64,000 nucleotides of DNA from the NCBI GenBank assembly GCA_963850425.1, contig CAWKLF010000008.1:1-64000 (forward strand), written 5' to 3'. Origin of the DNA: Gp1-AA133 sp963850425. Its GTDB lineage: Bacteria > Acidobacteriota > Terriglobia > Terriglobales > Acidobacteriaceae. A model generated the notes under the pieces. The model had not been told where the DNA came from. It ran no database searches and was given only the letters and a program-made list of their open reading frames with translations. Position numbers and translations under genes: made by a program. Below are positions 27,411 through 35,741 of the stretch, in pieces; the stretch's first letter is position 1, and each line of letters begins with the position of its first letter.

Positions 27411-27441
27411 AGGTGTCAGGTCTTAGGTCTCAGCTGTCAGG
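27411..27441. repeat. short degenerate GGTGTCAGGTCT-type repeat
   Basis: Three overlapping degenerate copies of a GTCAGGTCT-like unit lie in the divergent gap between recN and tolQ. This kind of low-complexity repeat is scattered in intergenic DNA of such genomes. The rest of 27364-27611 shows no hairpin or RNA gene; tolQ and recN promoters should both be here. Confidence 0.4.
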
Positions 27442-27611
27442 GAAGTCTCCGGTCACAGGCTTGCGTTACACACCTTGGTTCGACTGAAAAACAGACGTTT
27501 TCGTCCGCTGAACCCGCACATCGCAGGGACTATAATGTCCAAACGCTTCGCTTCGCAGAAATAAACTCTCTTGGAGGTCACCCGGCGCCTCGCGCGTCTT
27601 TATAACTCAAG

Positions 27612-28316
27612 ATGCTGAATGCATACTGTTTAGCCTTCGCAGTCGGCGGCGAAGTGCTGGATCTGGTGAACCAGACCGGCCTCGTCGCTAAGACCGTCCT
27701 TCTTATTCTGCTGGCTTTCAGCGTGCTCTCCTGGGCCATCATTCTTTCCAAGTGGAGCCTGCTCCGGCGCGCCCGGGTGCAGAGCGGCCGCTTTGTGCGG
27801 GCTTTCCGCAAGGCCCAGCGGCTGCCCGACATCGCCGCGGTCGCGGATCAGTTCCGGCCCAGCCCGTTGGTGGGCGTTTTTGACAACGGATTCGAAGAAT
27901 ACAAGCGCCAGTCCGGACGCAGCCTGCTGCCCGTGCAACGGGCGATGCAGATCGCCAACTCGGAAGAACTGACGCGCCTGGAGCGCAACGTCGCATGGCT
28001 GGCCATCACCGGCGCGGTCACGCCGTTCATCGGCCTGTTCGGAACGGTCTGGGGCATCATTGATGCGTTTCACGGACTCGGAACCGCCGGGGCGGCTACG
28101 CTGCGCGCCGTCGCGCCCGGAATTTCGGAAGCGCTTATCACCACTGCGGCCGGCCTGGCCGCAGCTATTCCAGCCGTCATTGCTTACAACCTGATCGGCA
28201 GCTCGCTCCGCGAATTCGCCGCGCGCGGCGATGACTTCGCCCTCGAGATGCTGAACGCGGTCGAGCGCTCCGCGATGTCTGCCCAAGCCGCCGATGCTGC
28301 GGGAGTCAGGCGCTGA
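27612..28316 (+). CDS. tolQ: TolQ, proton channel subunit of the Tol-Pal motor
   Basis: Inner-membrane subunit of the TolQR motor that drives outer-membrane constriction. The 234-residue protein belongs to the MotA/TolQ/ExbB family: three membrane helices (about 20-45, 130-150, 170-195). It carries NVAWLAITGAVTPFIGLFGTVWG and the following GISEALITTAAGLAAAIPAV, the family's conserved helix blocks. It starts at ATG 27612 and overlaps tolR by one base (TGATG-type junction). An upstream start is possible since the frame is open a little, but the first helix is complete as called. Confidence 0.93.
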   Translation: MLNAYCLAFAVGGEVLDLVNQTGLVAKTVLLILLAFSVLSWAIILSKWSLLRRARVQSGRFVRAFRKAQRLPDIAAVADQFRPSPLVGVFDNGFEEYKRQSGRSLLPVQRAMQIANSEELTRLERNVAWLAITGAVTPFIGLFGTVWGIIDAFHGLGTAGAATLRAVAPGISEALITTAAGLAAAIPAVIAYNLIGSSLREFAARGDDFALEMLNAVERSAMSAQAADAAGVRR

Positions 28317-28744
28317 TGGCCTTCACCGCTTCCAACGGTCGAACACAGACCGCCATGTCCGACATCAACATCACGCCGCTGGTCGACGTGGTGCTCGTGC
28401 TGCTGATCATTTTCATGGTGACCGCGCCCGTGCTGCAGTCGGGCATCGAAGTCAGCGTTCCCAAAACGCGCACCGTCAAGGAGATCACCGAAGAGCGCAT
28501 GGTGATCAGCATCAACAAGCAGCAGCGCGTGTTTCTGGGCAACGATCCCATCAACATCAACGAAATCAAGGCCAAGCTTCGCCAGAGAATCCGCGACCCG
28601 CAGAATCAGTCGATTTTTATCCGCGCGGATGAGGATGTGCCCTTCGGCGCTTTTGCCACCGTGATGGACGCTGTAAAAGGCGCCGGCATTACCAATGTGA
28701 GCATCGTGACGCAGCCGCTGGACTCGAATGCAAGCCGACGCTGA
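28316..28744 (+). CDS. tolR: TolR/ExbD, stator partner of TolQ
   Basis: A 142-residue protein of the ExbD/TolR family. The single membrane helix (about 22-42) contains the proton-carrying aspartate in ITPLVDVVLVLLIIFMV. A periplasmic domain follows (EITEERMVISINKQQ, then AFATVMDAVKGAGITNVSIVT). It begins one base inside the tolQ stop and its end overlaps the next gene by 17 bases, so the three genes form a tightly coupled unit. Confidence 0.95.
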   Translation: MAFTASNGRTQTAMSDINITPLVDVVLVLLIIFMVTAPVLQSGIEVSVPKTRTVKEITEERMVISINKQQRVFLGNDPININEIKAKLRQRIRDPQNQSIFIRADEDVPFGAFATVMDAVKGAGITNVSIVTQPLDSNASRR

Positions 28745-29513
28745 GATCTTTTTCGAACACGCAGGCCTTGGCAAGCCGCTGGCATGGTCTGTCGGCCTGC
28801 ACCTTGCGTTCACGGGATTGCTGATCCTGTTCGGCGTCATCCTTCCTGGCCGCAATGGTGGAACCTGGGGCGCAGGCGGTGGCGGCGACGCCATCGGCGT
28901 ATCGCTGGTAAGCACAATCCCGCTGCCGGCCAGTCCAGTCCAGACCCAGAACGTGCTGGCCAACGACTCCAAAGGGCTGACCAAATCAAAGCCGCAGGAA
29001 AAAGAGAACGAGCCCGATGCGATCCCGATTCCTGACAAGAGCACGAAGGTCAAGCCCAAGCCCGTCACCACCGCCAGCAAGGCGAAGCCTCAGCCCCAGC
29101 CGGAAGAGGAAACCAACGAGGTCCCATTCGGACAGGGTGGGCCGGTCAGCGGACCCTACGGAACGTTCAGCGCGAGCGGCGCCAAGGGAGGCTTCGGCTT
29201 TCAGGGCGGCGGCGGTGATTTCGGTACCACCTATGCCTGGTACGTACGCGTCGTGCAGCAGAAGGTCTCGGAAAATTGGATGAAGTACGAGATCGACCCC
29301 AGCATCCATTCTGCCAACCGCGTTTATGTGCAGTTCGACATCAACCATTCCGGGCAGCCCACGGTTGTGCACATCGAGCAGTCCAGCGGCGTTCCCTCGC
29401 TGGATCAGTCAGCGGTCCGCGCTATTCAGCGGATCGACACATTCGGTCCATTACCTGCCGGATACTCGGGCAATAAGGTCACGGTTGAATTCTGGTTCGA
29501 TTACAAACGTTAA
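28728..29513 (+). CDS. tolA: TolA/TonB-like energy transducer
   Basis: A 261-residue single-helix membrane protein (helix about 21-42). Its short cytoplasmic head is followed by a Pro/Lys/Glu-rich periplasmic linker (about 85-130, with PKPVTTASKAKPQPQPEEE) and a Gly-rich stretch. The C-terminal domain (from TYAWYVRVVQQKVSENW) is TonB/TolA-like, including SGVPSLDQSAVRAIQRI. It fills the TolA place in the tolQRAB-pal order, but the long alpha-helical middle domain of enterobacterial TolA is absent, so the TolA name rests on position. Confidence 0.85.
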   Translation: MQADAEIFFEHAGLGKPLAWSVGLHLAFTGLLILFGVILPGRNGGTWGAGGGGDAIGVSLVSTIPLPASPVQTQNVLANDSKGLTKSKPQEKENEPDAIPIPDKSTKVKPKPVTTASKAKPQPQPEEETNEVPFGQGGPVSGPYGTFSASGAKGGFGFQGGGGDFGTTYAWYVRVVQQKVSENWMKYEIDPSIHSANRVYVQFDINHSGQPTVVHIEQSSGVPSLDQSAVRAIQRIDTFGPLPAGYSGNKVTVEFWFDYKR

Positions 29514-29663
29514 AGCGTCACTGGAAGGCGTGATGAGCGTCATTCGATTTCAAATTTACCTTCTGGATAATAGGAGTCAGTCGCGAGCATGGACTATAGT
29601 CACTTGAAGCCCCGATCCCACCCGATTACGATTCATTCCTCATTCCGCACTTCAGTCTCCAAG

Positions 29664-31022
29664 ATGCCGTTTCGCCGTTCCTTCTTCCGCAAGCTCGCCG
29701 CGAAAACAAGTTTCGTCTGCATACTCGCCGTTCTGCTTGCGGGGGTTTGCATGGCACAAGACTGGATCCGCACCGGCACGGGCCTGGGAGTCGAAAAAAT
29801 CCGCCTCGCTGCCTCCGACTTTAAGCCCAGCACTCAGGACCCCAACACCGCGGCCCTGCTAAAGACTTTCAACGACACGCTGTGGACCGATCTCGATAAC
29901 GCCGGCATCTTCGACATGGTTTCGAAGAGCTTCTACCCAACCGACGTCCCGGGCAGCCCCGCCGAGGTTCGTTTCGAGGCCTGGAGCGCTCCTCCGCCAA
30001 ACGCCTCAATGCTGGCCTTTGGCGATTTCGGCGCCACCGGCAACAATCTGCTGGTGCATGGCTGGCTCTACGACGTGAAGAACGTCGCCTCCCCACAAGT
30101 TCTGGGCAAGCAATATACCGATGCCGCGACCGCTGAAGCCGCGCGCACAATCGCCCACAAGTTCGCCAACGAAATCATCTTCCGCCTGGGCGGCGGCATC
30201 CCAGGGATTGCGGAGAGCAAGGTCTATTTTGTCAGTGATCGCGGCGGGCACAAAGAGATCTGGGTGATGGATTACGACGGTTCGAACCAGCACCAGCTGA
30301 CCCATCAGGGCTCGATTTCTCTTTCACCGCGCATCTCTCCCGACGGATCGCGCCTAGCCTTCAGTTCCCTGACCAAGACCGGCTGGGAAATTACGATGTA
30401 CTCCCTGGAACTCGACCGGACCGTATCGTTCGCGCGTTTTGGCGGAACGAACCTGTCGCCCAGTTGGTCGCCCGATGGAACAAAGCTGGCATTCTCGTCC
30501 TCGCGCGGCGGAGAGCCGAACATCTACGTTGCGGACCCCACGGGCGCCAATTCTCACCGCCTGACCAGCGATCGCGGTCCCGATGTGGGACCGACCTTCA
30601 ACCGCAAAACTGGCGCGCAAATCGCTTTCGTCAGCGGGCGGACCGGTCTTCCGCAGATCTACACAATGGAAGCCGACGGCACCAACGCCCAGCGCGTTAC
30701 CGACCAGGGTTACGCGGTCTCGCCTTCATGGTCTCCCAATGGCCAATTCCTTTCCTTCTCGTGGTTTCGCAAATATGGCCCCGGAGCCCCAGGAGCCAAC
30801 GATATTTACCTGATGGACATTGCCAGCAAGCAATGGGTGCAGCTGACCCACGACGGCGGGCGCAACGATTTCCCATCTTGGTCCCCGGATGGACGACATA
30901 TCGTCTTCCAATCCAGCCGCTCGGGCAGCGAACAGATCTGGACGATGCTGGCTGACGGGACCAAAGTGCAACAGTTGACCTTCAGCGGCCGCAACTCGCA
31001 ACCAAATTGGAGTTGGAAGTAG
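29664..31022 (+). CDS. tolB: TolB, periplasmic beta-propeller of Tol-Pal
   Basis: Periplasmic partner of Pal and TolA. From ATG 29664 the protein is about 452 residues. It has a signal peptide (about 1-30, ending CMAQ), an N-terminal alpha/beta domain (FNDTLWTDLDNAGIFDMVS), then six beta-propeller blades with the WSPDG-type repeats: ISPDGSRLAFSS, WSPDGTKLAFSSSRGGEPNIY, WSPNGQFLSFS and WSPDGRHIVFQSSRSGSEQIW. The frame runs upstream to 29589, but that would place a hydrophilic extension before the signal peptide. It lies 150 bases downstream of the tolA-like gene. Confidence 0.94.
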   Translation: MPFRRSFFRKLAAKTSFVCILAVLLAGVCMAQDWIRTGTGLGVEKIRLAASDFKPSTQDPNTAALLKTFNDTLWTDLDNAGIFDMVSKSFYPTDVPGSPAEVRFEAWSAPPPNASMLAFGDFGATGNNLLVHGWLYDVKNVASPQVLGKQYTDAATAEAARTIAHKFANEIIFRLGGGIPGIAESKVYFVSDRGGHKEIWVMDYDGSNQHQLTHQGSISLSPRISPDGSRLAFSSLTKTGWEITMYSLELDRTVSFARFGGTNLSPSWSPDGTKLAFSSSRGGEPNIYVADPTGANSHRLTSDRGPDVGPTFNRKTGAQIAFVSGRTGLPQIYTMEADGTNAQRVTDQGYAVSPSWSPNGQFLSFSWFRKYGPGAPGANDIYLMDIASKQWVQLTHDGGRNDFPSWSPDGRHIVFQSSRSGSEQIWTMLADGTKVQQLTFSGRNSQPNWSWK

Positions 31023-31155
31023 GAGACGAAAGTGTAAACATGGAAATGCACTTATCACTGTTATTATCCCCGGTTATGGCGGAAATGTTGGCCCGCATAG
31101 CCGGTATTACGCGTGCGCACCTCATGTGCGCGCATGACTTTGCAGGGAGGAGCAT

Positions 31156-31890
31156 GTGAAACATCCGAAAGTGAAGTGGATTACTCTTGTATTCATCCTT
31201 GGCGCGATCATGATGTTAGGTGCTTGCAAGAAAAAGCAGGCGCCCCCACCGCCTCCACCGCCACCGCCGCCGCCGTCACCCACGGCATCGATTTCAGCGA
31301 GCCCGAACAGCGTTGAAAAAGGAATGTCCACGACGCTGACCTGGCAGACAACCAACGCGACCGATGTCAGCATTGACGGCATCGGCGCCGTTCAGCCCAA
31401 CGGCTCGCAGCAGGTCACGCCCGCCGATTCGACCACCTATCGCCTGGTCGCGAAAGGTGCGGGCGGGACGCAGGAGGCCACGGCTCGAGTGACGGTGAAT
31501 GCCGCGCCTCCGCCACCGCCTCCACCGACCTCGCTGACGGAGGAGGAACTGTTCGGCAAGAACGTCAAGGACGTTTACTTCGATTACGACTCTGACGCGA
31601 TTCGTCCAGAACAGCAGTCTGCCATACAGGGTGATGCCCAGTTCCTCAGTCAGCATTCCAACATCCAGTTCACGATTGAGGGACACTGCGACGAGCGCGG
31701 CTCCACCGAATACAACCTTGCGCTCGGCGATCGGCGCGCCAACGCTGTGCGCAATGCACTGACCTCGGCAGGCGTGAATGCCAGCCGGATCAAGACCATC
31801 AGCTACGGCAAGGAGAAGCCGTTCTGCACCGAGTCTAACGAAACCTGCTGGCAGCAGAACCGCCGCGGGCACTTCGCGTATTCGAAGTAA
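31156..31890 (+). CDS. pal: Pal, peptidoglycan-associated lipoprotein with an extra Ig-like domain
   Basis: Outer-membrane lipoprotein that holds the envelope to peptidoglycan. The 244-residue protein has a lipobox (MLGAC, lipidated Cys24) and a run of 11 prolines. An Ig-like beta domain follows (about 45-115, SASPNSVEKGMSTTLTWQTT), then a second Pro run and the OmpA C-terminal domain (DVYFDYDSDAIRPEQ, and GHCDERGSTEYNLALGDRRA). It starts with GTG 31156, 4-8 bases after GGGAGGAG. A hairpin with stem GCGCAC/GTGCGC lies in the upstream gap at about 31114-31131. Typical Pal proteins lack the Ig-like insertion. Confidence 0.93.
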   Translation: MKHPKVKWITLVFILGAIMMLGACKKKQAPPPPPPPPPPPSPTASISASPNSVEKGMSTTLTWQTTNATDVSIDGIGAVQPNGSQQVTPADSTTYRLVAKGAGGTQEATARVTVNAAPPPPPPPTSLTEEELFGKNVKDVYFDYDSDAIRPEQQSAIQGDAQFLSQHSNIQFTIEGHCDERGSTEYNLALGDRRANAVRNALTSAGVNASRIKTISYGKEKPFCTESNETCWQQNRRGHFAYSK

Positions 31891-31896
31891 CAATAA

Positions 31897-31945
31897 TTTT
31901 GGGCGGGAACTGGCTGAAGTAGCCCAGCTCCCGCCCAATTTTTTT
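31897..31945 (+). terminator. terminator after pal
   Basis: A long stem pairs TTGGGCGGGA.CTGG with CCAG.TCCCGCCCAA around a short loop, and seven T residues follow (31939-31945). It ends the tolQRAB-pal transcript. The A-rich bases before it allow it to work in the opposite direction as well, for the minus-strand gene ending at 31963. Confidence 0.9.
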
Positions 31946-31962
31946 GCCTTGGCCGCTGAAGG

Positions 31963-33120
31963 CTACGGCACGGAGAGGGTACCCGGGGCAGAGCCTGCCG
32001 CCCAACCCAGGGTATCGCTGTCGGTGATGCCCTGGCCGCCACCGACGGTGCTCTCCAGTCCGGCCGACGTGTTGCCATTACCTCCGCTTACGTTGCTTTG
32101 CTCTCCGCTTGCGTTGTTGCCAAGTCCACCGCTAACGCTTCCCCAGCGCCCGCTGGCGACGTTAAAGTCGCCGCCCAGAATGCTGGTGTAGTCTGCGGTG
32201 GCAGTGTTGTTGGTGCCTCCGCTAATGCTGCTTACAATTCCACTCGCGGAGTTACTCTGCCCACCGCTGATGCTCGCGCTGTTTCCGCTCGCGACATTGA
32301 AGTATCCACCCGAGATGCTGCTCCAAACACCACTGGCGACGTTGTTGGTGCCGCCACCTACGCTGCTGGCGCCGGAACTTGCACTGTTGTATCCGCCACC
32401 CGACACCGTGCTGTTAGTCCCGCCTGCTACGTTGCCGAAACCACCGCTGATACTCGCAAAGTCCTTGGTGATCGAATTTCCCTGCCCCACCACCATTCCC
32501 CCGAAGCGGGTGTAGCTATGGTTGGCACCGATGATCAGGTTGTGCGAACCGGAATGCTGATTCCGTCCCCAGGTTTCTGGGGCGGGGCATGTGGCTTGCG
32601 TAGTGTACGAACCATCGGAGCAAACCTGCTGGGAGACTCCAAAGACGTCCGGTTCGTCATAGCCGATAATCAGATTGCCGGTGCCGTTGTAGGTCGTTGT
32701 GCTGCCGAGGCCATTGATGATCTGGACGTCCACAGCGGAGAACACCACGGCGTTGGATGCGGAATTGTAAGAGACCTTTCCCGCCAGCTGAAGCAGCGAG
32801 TTATTTTGCAGTGCCGTCAATCCACTCTGCAACGAAGTAATCTGGCCTGCTAGCTGGGTATTGGAAGCTTGCAGCGCTACCACCTGGGTTTTCAACTGGT
32901 TGGACGAAGTCTGCAAACTTGCCACTTGCCCTCGCAATTGAATGTTGGACGCAACCAAAGCGGCAACGGCAAGTTGCAGGTCTCTAACCTGTTGCTTCAG
33001 CGTCGCCAGATCATCGGCGGCCGCGAAGGGAGGCAAGGCCAGTGTCAGGGCAAGTAGAAGCACACTCGCTAAACGCCAGGGCCGAGTCCTTTGTGCAGTT
33101 CTCAAACTTGGTGTAGTCAT
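31963..33120 (-). CDS. exported coiled-coil protein with YadA-head-like repeats, no anchor
   Basis: A 385-residue protein. A signal peptide (about 1-35) is followed by a Leu/Gln-rich coiled coil (about 38-112), a spacer domain with a pair of cysteines (CSDGSYTTQATC), and nine repeats of about 15 residues (222-365). The repeat consensus is (I/V)SGGxxNxASGxxSS, for example ISGGYFNVASGNSAS and ISGGQSNSASGIVSS. This resembles the left-handed beta-roll head of trimeric autotransporter adhesins, but the C-terminal membrane anchor is missing and the chain ends after a short tail. It has a strong ribosome binding site (AGGAGAGGG). The gene is on the opposite strand to Tol-Pal. Confidence 0.8.
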   Translation of the reverse strand: MTTPSLRTAQRTRPWRLASVLLLALTLALPPFAAADDLATLKQQVRDLQLAVAALVASNIQLRGQVASLQTSSNQLKTQVVALQASNTQLAGQITSLQSGLTALQNNSLLQLAGKVSYNSASNAVVFSAVDVQIINGLGSTTTYNGTGNLIIGYDEPDVFGVSQQVCSDGSYTTQATCPAPETWGRNQHSGSHNLIIGANHSYTRFGGMVVGQGNSITKDFASISGGFGNVAGGTNSTVSGGGYNSASSGASSVGGGTNNVASGVWSSISGGYFNVASGNSASISGGQSNSASGIVSSISGGTNNTATADYTSILGGDFNVASGRWGSVSGGLGNNASGEQSNVSGGNGNTSAGLESTVGGGQGITDSDTLGWAAGSAPGTLSVP

Positions 33121-33622
33121 ATCCCTCTCCTTGTAATCGATTTGTTAAATGGCCCTTGGACGACTGCCCGTAGTGATCGTAGTTTTCGTAATTGCCGATG
33201 ACGGGTTACAGGTTCCGCGAGAATTCCCTACCTAGTAATGCGTAAAAAAGCCGCAGATGTTCTCAGTCAGTGGAAGGAAAGTTTTCACCCAGCCTCTGTC
33301 CACGGAGGTCATGTGTTCAAAGTCGTGAACGAATTCAGTAAGCGCTATGGGGGGCTCGCCACCTACCGCACTTCAATCGGCCGGTAGCCAAGGTTTTCCA
33401 AGCCGGCCCGTCAAACGACGGGCGCAAATGCGCGAGTTGGGTTCAGGTTCGGACTTCTTCTGGATCGAGTTTCTTGTGCTCTAGGGTCAGAGCAAAGGTC
33501 AGGATTTCTCAACAGGCGCTCAGCGAATTTTGCGACAGTGAACCGATCAGGGTCTTTTCATGCACGCAACTCTCGGCGCAGAGCTAATGAAGCAACACCC
33601 GATCATCCACGCTCACCACGTC
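33121..33622. other. 502-base intergenic region without a clear gene
   Basis: No convincing ORF is found on either strand. At 33406-33423 there is a perfect 7-base stem with a 4-base loop (GCCCGTC-AAAC-GACGGGC) without a T-run. The region upstream of the minus-strand gene (33121-33200) should hold its promoter. I see no tRNA, no known riboswitch consensus and no mobile element here. Confidence 0.5.
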
Positions 33623-34066
33623 CTACTTCTCAACATAATCCGTCTGAAATTTGGCATTGCCGCTCAGCTGAATAATTACGGCACTTTCCTTCGCTGCAAC
33701 AAAATGTGGTACGCCGGCCGGGATGACGATGAAACTGCCCGCGGGATACTCTTTCAGATTTGCGAGGCTGAATTTCGTTCCCTCGCCCAGATACCAGGTT
33801 CCTTCGATGACGGTAACCAGTTCGTCCTGCGGGTGCGTATGCGCGAGGACACGTTTGCCTGCGGGCATCTTCACGCGATCGACCCAGGCACCGCCCTGAC
33901 TTGAGTCCCCGAGCAGCTGCGCTCGCTCGCGGCCGTCGGTGTAGTACTGCGGGGTGAACCATCGCACTTGCAGGGGGGTGACCCCCATGATCTCTCTCTT
34001 GTTCGCGTCGGCCAACGTCAACGTGATTGCGGCAAAGACGAATATTGCAAACATTAGCCTTTTCAT
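33623..34066 (-). CDS. exported cupin-domain protein
   Basis: A 147-residue protein with a signal peptide (MKRLMFAIFVFAAITLTLADA) and a single cupin beta-barrel. The metal-site motif is present: HTHPQDELVTVIEGTW gives the first His and Glu residues, and PAGVPHFV gives the second His. Such small cupins often bind a metal ion and act as isomerases or dioxygenases, or have no known substrate. I chose ATG 34066, preceded by GGAGAGG; a TTG at 34084 would add six residues. It is transcribed away from cpoB. Confidence 0.8.
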   Translation of the reverse strand: MKRLMFAIFVFAAITLTLADANKREIMGVTPLQVRWFTPQYYTDGRERAQLLGDSSQGGAWVDRVKMPAGKRVLAHTHPQDELVTVIEGTWYLGEGTKFSLANLKEYPAGSFIVIPAGVPHFVAAKESAVIIQLSGNAKFQTDYVEK

Positions 34067-34232
34067 CACCTCTCCTCTCCGCAAGCATTATCGTCTACCA
34101 GCCAAAAATGACCTGGGAAACCTTCGAGTTACCCCTTTCGTCCCCGCCATCCTTACAATGGGGATTACGGCTTGTCCGGCACCAGTCCGGTCTCCCTATG
34201 GGATACTGGTACATATGAAACAGGAAGGGTTT

Positions 34233-35093
34233 ATGAGCATTTCCAGAGTTTCGCGTTATTTGTTGATCGCCCCCACAGTTGCGGCGATGCTGTCACTGCC
34301 GGCCGTTCCCGCTCATGCCGCCAATAAGGATATGGTCCAACTGCAGACCCAGGTACAGCAGCTGCAGGAACAAATGACGGCCATGAAGACCAACTTCGAC
34401 GAGCGCATGGGCGTGATGAAGAACCTGGTCGAGCAGAATACCGACGCGTCGAACAAGACTACCGCCGCCATCGGGGCTCTCCAGCAGACCCTGCAGAAGC
34501 AGCAGGGCGACTCCTCCGGCAAGGTGGATCAGCTTTCCGGTCAGATCCAGGCTTTGAATGACACGCTCGATGAATTGAAAGTCCGCCTCGCTAAAGTCAG
34601 CAAGCAGCTGGAGGACATGCAATCGGCGCAGCAGAGCATCGCCGCCCAGCAGTCAGCGACCCAAGCTCAAGCCCAGGCCGCCGCCCAGGCGCCCCCGCCC
34701 GATGTGCTCTACGCCAACGCTCTTCGCGACTACAACGGAGGGAAAGCCGATCTGGCGTCGCAGGAATTCACCGACTACATCAAGTTCTATCCCAACACTG
34801 ATCTGGCGGGAAACTCCTACTATTACCTCGCGGAGCTGCAATTCCGCGCCGGCAATTTTAAGGAAGCGGTCGGCAACTACGATCAGGTCCTGCAGAATTT
34901 CCCCAGCGGAAATAAGTCCGCGTCCGCGCAGCTGAAGAAGGGATTCGCCCTCATCGAAATGGGGCAAAAAGATGATGGAGTCCAGGAACTTCGCCACTTG
35001 ATCCAGCGCTATCCCAAGACCAACGAAGCGGTGCAGGCCAGGGAGCGTTTGCGAAAACTGAACACATCCGCGGCCAACAAGCCCGGGGTCTGA
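34233..35093 (+). CDS. cpoB: CpoB/YbgF, cell-division coordinator
   Basis: A 286-residue periplasmic protein that links peptidoglycan synthesis and outer-membrane constriction with Tol-Pal. It has a signal peptide (about 1-29, ending AHAA), a coiled coil that drives trimerisation in known CpoB (about 30-145, with repeated Gln/Leu heptads), and a C-terminal TPR domain of three repeats (from LYANALRDYNGGKADLA to the end). The ATG at 34233 has AGGAAGGG just upstream and begins the signal peptide. It is normally next to pal; here two minus-strand genes are inserted between them. Confidence 0.9.
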   Translation: MSISRVSRYLLIAPTVAAMLSLPAVPAHAANKDMVQLQTQVQQLQEQMTAMKTNFDERMGVMKNLVEQNTDASNKTTAAIGALQQTLQKQQGDSSGKVDQLSGQIQALNDTLDELKVRLAKVSKQLEDMQSAQQSIAAQQSATQAQAQAAAQAPPPDVLYANALRDYNGGKADLASQEFTDYIKFYPNTDLAGNSYYYLAELQFRAGNFKEAVGNYDQVLQNFPSGNKSASAQLKKGFALIEMGQKDDGVQELRHLIQRYPKTNEAVQARERLRKLNTSAANKPGV

Positions 35094-35118
35094 ACACCTG
35101 GCAGCTGGTCTCGTTCGT

Positions 35119-35152
35119 GCCGCGCCGCTTTATTGCTGCGCGGCTTGTTTTC
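35119..35152 (+). terminator. terminator after cpoB
   Basis: A 7-base stem GCCGCGC (35119-35125) with GCGCGGC (35138-35144), loop of 12 bases, followed by TTGTTTT. It overlaps the last codons of the convergent His-rich gene. Confidence 0.7.
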
Positions 35153-35330
35153 TATGGTGATGCTTATGGTGATGATGGTGCTTCCCGCTCTTCCTTCCTG
35201 ATGCCTTCTTCTCCGGCGCCGCCGGGCCGGATGTGGTCGTGGTCGGAGTCTGGCCTTGTGAGCCCGCCTGAGCCCAGACCCCACATGTCAGAACTGCAAA
35301 AGCCACCGTAGACAGCAACAGACGACGCAT
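35130..35330 (-). CDS. small exported His-rich protein
   Basis: A 66-residue protein: signal peptide (MRRLLLSTVAFAVLTCGVWAQ) followed by a short Thr/Pro/Ala linker and a C-terminal stretch with HHHHHKHHHRK. After cleavage only about 45 residues remain, of which nine are histidine and many are basic. Such tails bind divalent metals (nickel, zinc, copper) or heparin-like surfaces. The reading frame is short, but signal peptide and composition argue for a real gene. It converges on cpoB, with which it shares its terminator region. Function is unknown. Confidence 0.65.
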   Translation of the reverse strand: MRRLLLSTVAFAVLTCGVWAQAGSQGQTPTTTTSGPAAPEKKASGRKSGKHHHHHKHHHRKQAAQQ

Positions 35331-35469
35331 GTAGTTCTCCTTTTAACTTGCCTGACTTCCCGCAAACAAGAATAAATCCTTTTCCGCGAGAAGTGTTTCA
35401 GGGTACTCTACCGGCTGTGGACGAGGTAGATTCCCCTCATCCGTTTCTGTTCATCAGGAGCATTCGTAC

Positions 35470-35673
35470 ATGAAAAATTCAAAGGACCAGGACCGCGAAA
35501 AAGGCGCCGTGGAACAGGACGAGCGCACGCAAGCCGGAAATACTTCGATGAATGGCCAGTTGGGACATCGGGATCAGGACCCCATGCTCAAGTCGGGCGA
35601 CACCGACTTTCCGGAGCCGGGTGAGAACCCGGAACACAGTGGCGAATCCGACGTCGTCGACGACGTCGCCTGA
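35470..35673 (+). CDS. small hydrophilic protein, 67 aa
   Basis: A highly charged, likely disordered protein rich in Asp, Glu, Gly and Gln, with no hydrophobic core, ending in GESDVVDDVA. AGGAG lies upstream of the ATG at 35470. A strong terminator sits 28 bases behind the stop, so it is an independent small transcript. The composition recalls small stress-induced hydrophilins, but I do not recognise the family. Confidence 0.6.
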   Translation: MKNSKDQDREKGAVEQDERTQAGNTSMNGQLGHRDQDPMLKSGDTDFPEPGENPEHSGESDVVDDVA

Positions 35674-35700
35674 ACCAACTTCATTCCTTTACGAAAACGA

Positions 35701-35730
35701 AAAGCCCTCCGAGTTGGAGGGCTTTTTGTT
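35701..35730 (+). terminator. strong intrinsic terminator
   Basis: AAAAGCCCTCC and GGAGGGCTTTTT form a perfect stem with a 5-base loop. The flanking A- and T-runs make it bidirectional, serving the small protein at 35470 and, from the other side, korB (stop at 35742). Confidence 0.92.
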
Positions 35731-35741
35731 GCTGAACACCC

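Noticed and set aside
33121..33622. tRNA or stable RNA gene in the longest empty gap
   Set aside because: No T-arm consensus, CCA end or cloverleaf was found by eye.
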